A stretch of DNA of 49,793 bases from the NCBI GenBank assembly GCA_903823665.1, contig CAIJTR010000123.1, positions 1 through 49,793 of the forward strand, in the 5' to 3' direction. Source of the stretch: an uncultured Rhodospirillales bacterium (GTDB lineage Bacteria > Pseudomonadota > Alphaproteobacteria > Acetobacterales > Acetobacteraceae). Positions 47,501 to 49,793 of this stretch are shown here, one piece after another. Under the pieces are notes generated by a model. That model searched no databases and was not told the DNA's origin. It saw only the letters and a program-made list of their open reading frames with translations. The translations under genes and the position numbers were made by a program. Position 1 is the first letter of the stretch. Each line of letters starts with the position of its first letter.

Positions 47501-49793
47501 TCTCGGCTCCAGCACCCGGGCCCAGCTGCGGAGATCCATCCGGCGCTATGAGCAAAGCGGTCCGCTTGAATTGGCGCGTGCGCACTCAGTGGAATCGGCG
47601 ATGGCGATGTTTGCCGAGCTCGAAACACTGCATCAGGCGAGTTGGACTGCTCGCGGCAAGCCCGGTGTGTTTTCCAATCCAGTGTTTCGGCGCTTTCACA
47701 CCGCACTGATCGCCGAGGCATTCCCACGCAGTGAGATTGAGATGTTGCGCATCTCGGCCGGCAATCGGCTGATCGGCTGTCTTTACCATTTCCGCCACGG
47801 TGGCCACGTGTTGAGCTACCAAAGCGGATTCGCACCTGCGGAGCCGCATGACAAGCCGGGCTTGGTCTGCCACTTGCTCGCAGTTGACGATGCCAGATCC
47901 AGAGGGGCTGTGCGGTATGACTTCCTGGCTGGGACAAACCGGACCAAGATGGCGTTTGCCAATAGCTCGGTGGGTTTGCATTGGCTGGATGTGGTGTCGC
48001 CTTGGTCGGCGCGCGGCATCATTAAACGGCTTGGGCTGCGTCGTCAGCCGCCGTAGAGCGGGATGACGCGAATATCGAGCGATGGAAAGCGACTGCGTAA
48101 ATTTGCCAGCGCGGGCCAAGGCGTCCAATCAGCCGCGTGAAAGCTGCAAACGAATCTGCAATTGGTTGTGCCATCTGCATTGAGTTCAGGTACCAGAACT
48201 TGCACGCGCCGTAGTGGCCAGGTGGTGCCCCAATGCCGCCAGAGCCAGTCGAGGCTTGAGGGGTCATCGGCTCCGCGCCGCAGCAGGGCCGCCGGCACCG
48301 GCATCAAAGCGTTGAGGTCGAATGGGCATCGTTTGAACTGGCTGTTTTCGACTGCGTGATCACGCGCCTGTTGGACGGCATCGCGCATGGTGTTGGCCAG
48401 CAGCCGAGCGCCAATGGCGCTGATACTGCGGTGTGGGCCTGCCAGCAGGAGATGAAACCAGTCTTCCGCCAGCGCATCATCGTCCCACCACCACGCAACC
48501 ATGCCACTTCCCGCAGCGGCCCTTCGGAAAGTCAGCAGCGCATCCGCAGGACCATCCACGATCAGCCGATGCGCCAGCCAGTCGGGCTGCGGCAGTCGCA
48601 TCACAAACCGAGAAGTTTGGCCGGGCTGTCTGCCACCAGCATCGCACGACGCACATAGCCTCGCATGGTTTTGATATCGCGGTGGCGGGTGTGTTCCATG
48701 ATCGCCTCATCGCGCGCACCGGCGCGATAGGCCTCGGTGACGAAGCCCGCACGCAAGCCGTGTGGGCTGAGATGCGAGCCAGCCTCCGCCGTCAAACCGC
48801 ACGCGGCAGCGCGGCGTTTTAGAATTTGGCGAACCGCGTCCGGATGAAGTGCCGTGTGTTCCACAGCACCCCACATCGTCACCCGCCGGAACACTGGGCC
48901 AAACTTGCACTCTGACTGATCAAGCCACGCCTGCATCGCGCGGACAGGGCAGGTGTCACGGTTTTGACCGCGGGGAATGCCGAGGGCGGATCCCTCACCA
49001 AGCTGGTCTCCCTTGGCACGAGGGATCACCAATCGCATCCCGTCTGTGGTGAACGTGAGATGTTCACGCCAGACCGCCACCAGTTCCGCTCGGCGTAACG
49101 CACCAGCAAAGCCGAGCAGGAACAAGGCGCGGTCTCGCAGGCCGGTCAGTGATCCATCACAGGTCGAAACCAGCTTGCGTATTTCGACAATACCAAGTGC
49201 CTGCGCCTGACGTCTGGGAAGACCATGTTGCCGTAGGATGCCGCGCAACGTGGCGCGGATCAGCGGATGGCTTGCATTCCAGACATGGCCAGCGAGTTGA
49301 TGCACCTGGCCGATTGCCACGATCTTGCGCCGCAACGTTGCACGCTTGTGGGTGTGTGCGAGTGTGGCGAGGTACGAGGCGACGGTTTCTGGCTCGGCGG
49401 GCAAACTGGTGAGGCCCGCTATGCTGCACCAGTCGCGAAATGCTGCCCAATCCGATCGATAAGCGCGCAGCGTGGAGCCTGACAGCGCAGTGCGGGCATA
49501 GCTGCGCGCAGCGGCGGCTGACTGCCCGGCCAAAGCACCTAGGAGAAATGATGAGCTGCTGATGATCTCCGACATTGGCGGATTTTCGCGGTTTGTCGAT
49601 CGCGCCGCAAGACATTAAGGCGGCCTCGAATGACACGTGATAATTGCTTATTATCACGTGTGACTGCCCTTCGCGGTCACCTCACCGTTTGCTCAAAACT
49701 GATGCGGTGGACGGCTCCTGAGCGGCATCGATGTGCCAAGCTCGTAGCTGTTGAGGCAACGGGCAGAAGGAGCCGTCCACCATGGAGATTACC

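Overview
The window is a high-GC segment that looks like alphaproteobacterial plasmid DNA, most likely from an Acetobacteraceae-type host (Acidiphilium-like). That host guess rests on the RepA_C-type initiator and the style of the multidomain glycosyltransferases; it is an inference, not a database result. Inverted copies of one IS110/IS1111-type insertion sequence sit at the two ends. The left copy is essentially complete (about 1-1416, transposase on the minus strand). Only the first part of the right copy is inside the window (about 49675-49793, transposase starting on the plus strand at 49782).

Next to the left copy is a plasmid maintenance block on the minus strand: parB (1598-2446), parA with an N-terminal helix-turn-helix (2450-3523) and repA (3614-4690). 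Repeats with the core GGACTCTTGCGAG lie on both sides of repA and mark the probable origin. At the other end a tyrosine recombinase (48601-49575) has a lox-like inverted repeat (49633-49661) just upstream, a plausible multimer-resolution cassette.

Between these blocks is about 43 kb of exopolysaccharide genes built around the exosortase A (XrtA/EpsH) system. A minus-strand operon from 28747 down to about 15509 encodes, in transcription order, the outer-membrane export lipoprotein, chain-length protein, tyrosine autokinase, beta-barrel protein, AAA ATPase, polysaccharide deacetylase, FemAB-like protein, XrtA-EpsI fusion, glycosyltransferase, GHMP sugar kinase and a secreted beta-helix protein. 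A converging plus-strand operon (5041-15621) encodes an asparagine-synthetase-like amidotransferase, a glycosyltransferase, a HAD-fold protein, a small secreted protein, a UDP-sugar epimerase and a 1790-residue multi-domain glycosyltransferase. Divergent from the export lipoprotein gene, across a tRNA-containing regulatory interval, a plus-strand unit encodes the EpsB-type priming phosphoglycosyltransferase, the large TPR protein and a GT4 glycosyltransferase. It is followed by the O-ligase/polymerase (minus) and, from 36.7 kb, further glycosyltransferases, a second deacetylase, a methyltransferase, a second epimerase, two GNAT/FemAB-like acyltransferases and a YdcF/ElyC-type protein.

Together these genes could start a repeat unit on undecaprenyl phosphate (EpsB), extend it (several GT2/GT4 enzymes), modify it (deacetylases, methyltransferase, acyltransferases, amidotransferase) and export it (chain-length protein, kinase, lipoprotein, TPR, beta-barrel). 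No PEP-CTERM substrate for the exosortase and no PrsK/PrsR regulators are in the window. Other points of interest are a cloverleaf tRNA with a non-standard anticodon loop, a good sigma-54-like promoter before epsB, and an 11-nt match inside the IS that may be the guide segment of a bridge/seekRNA.
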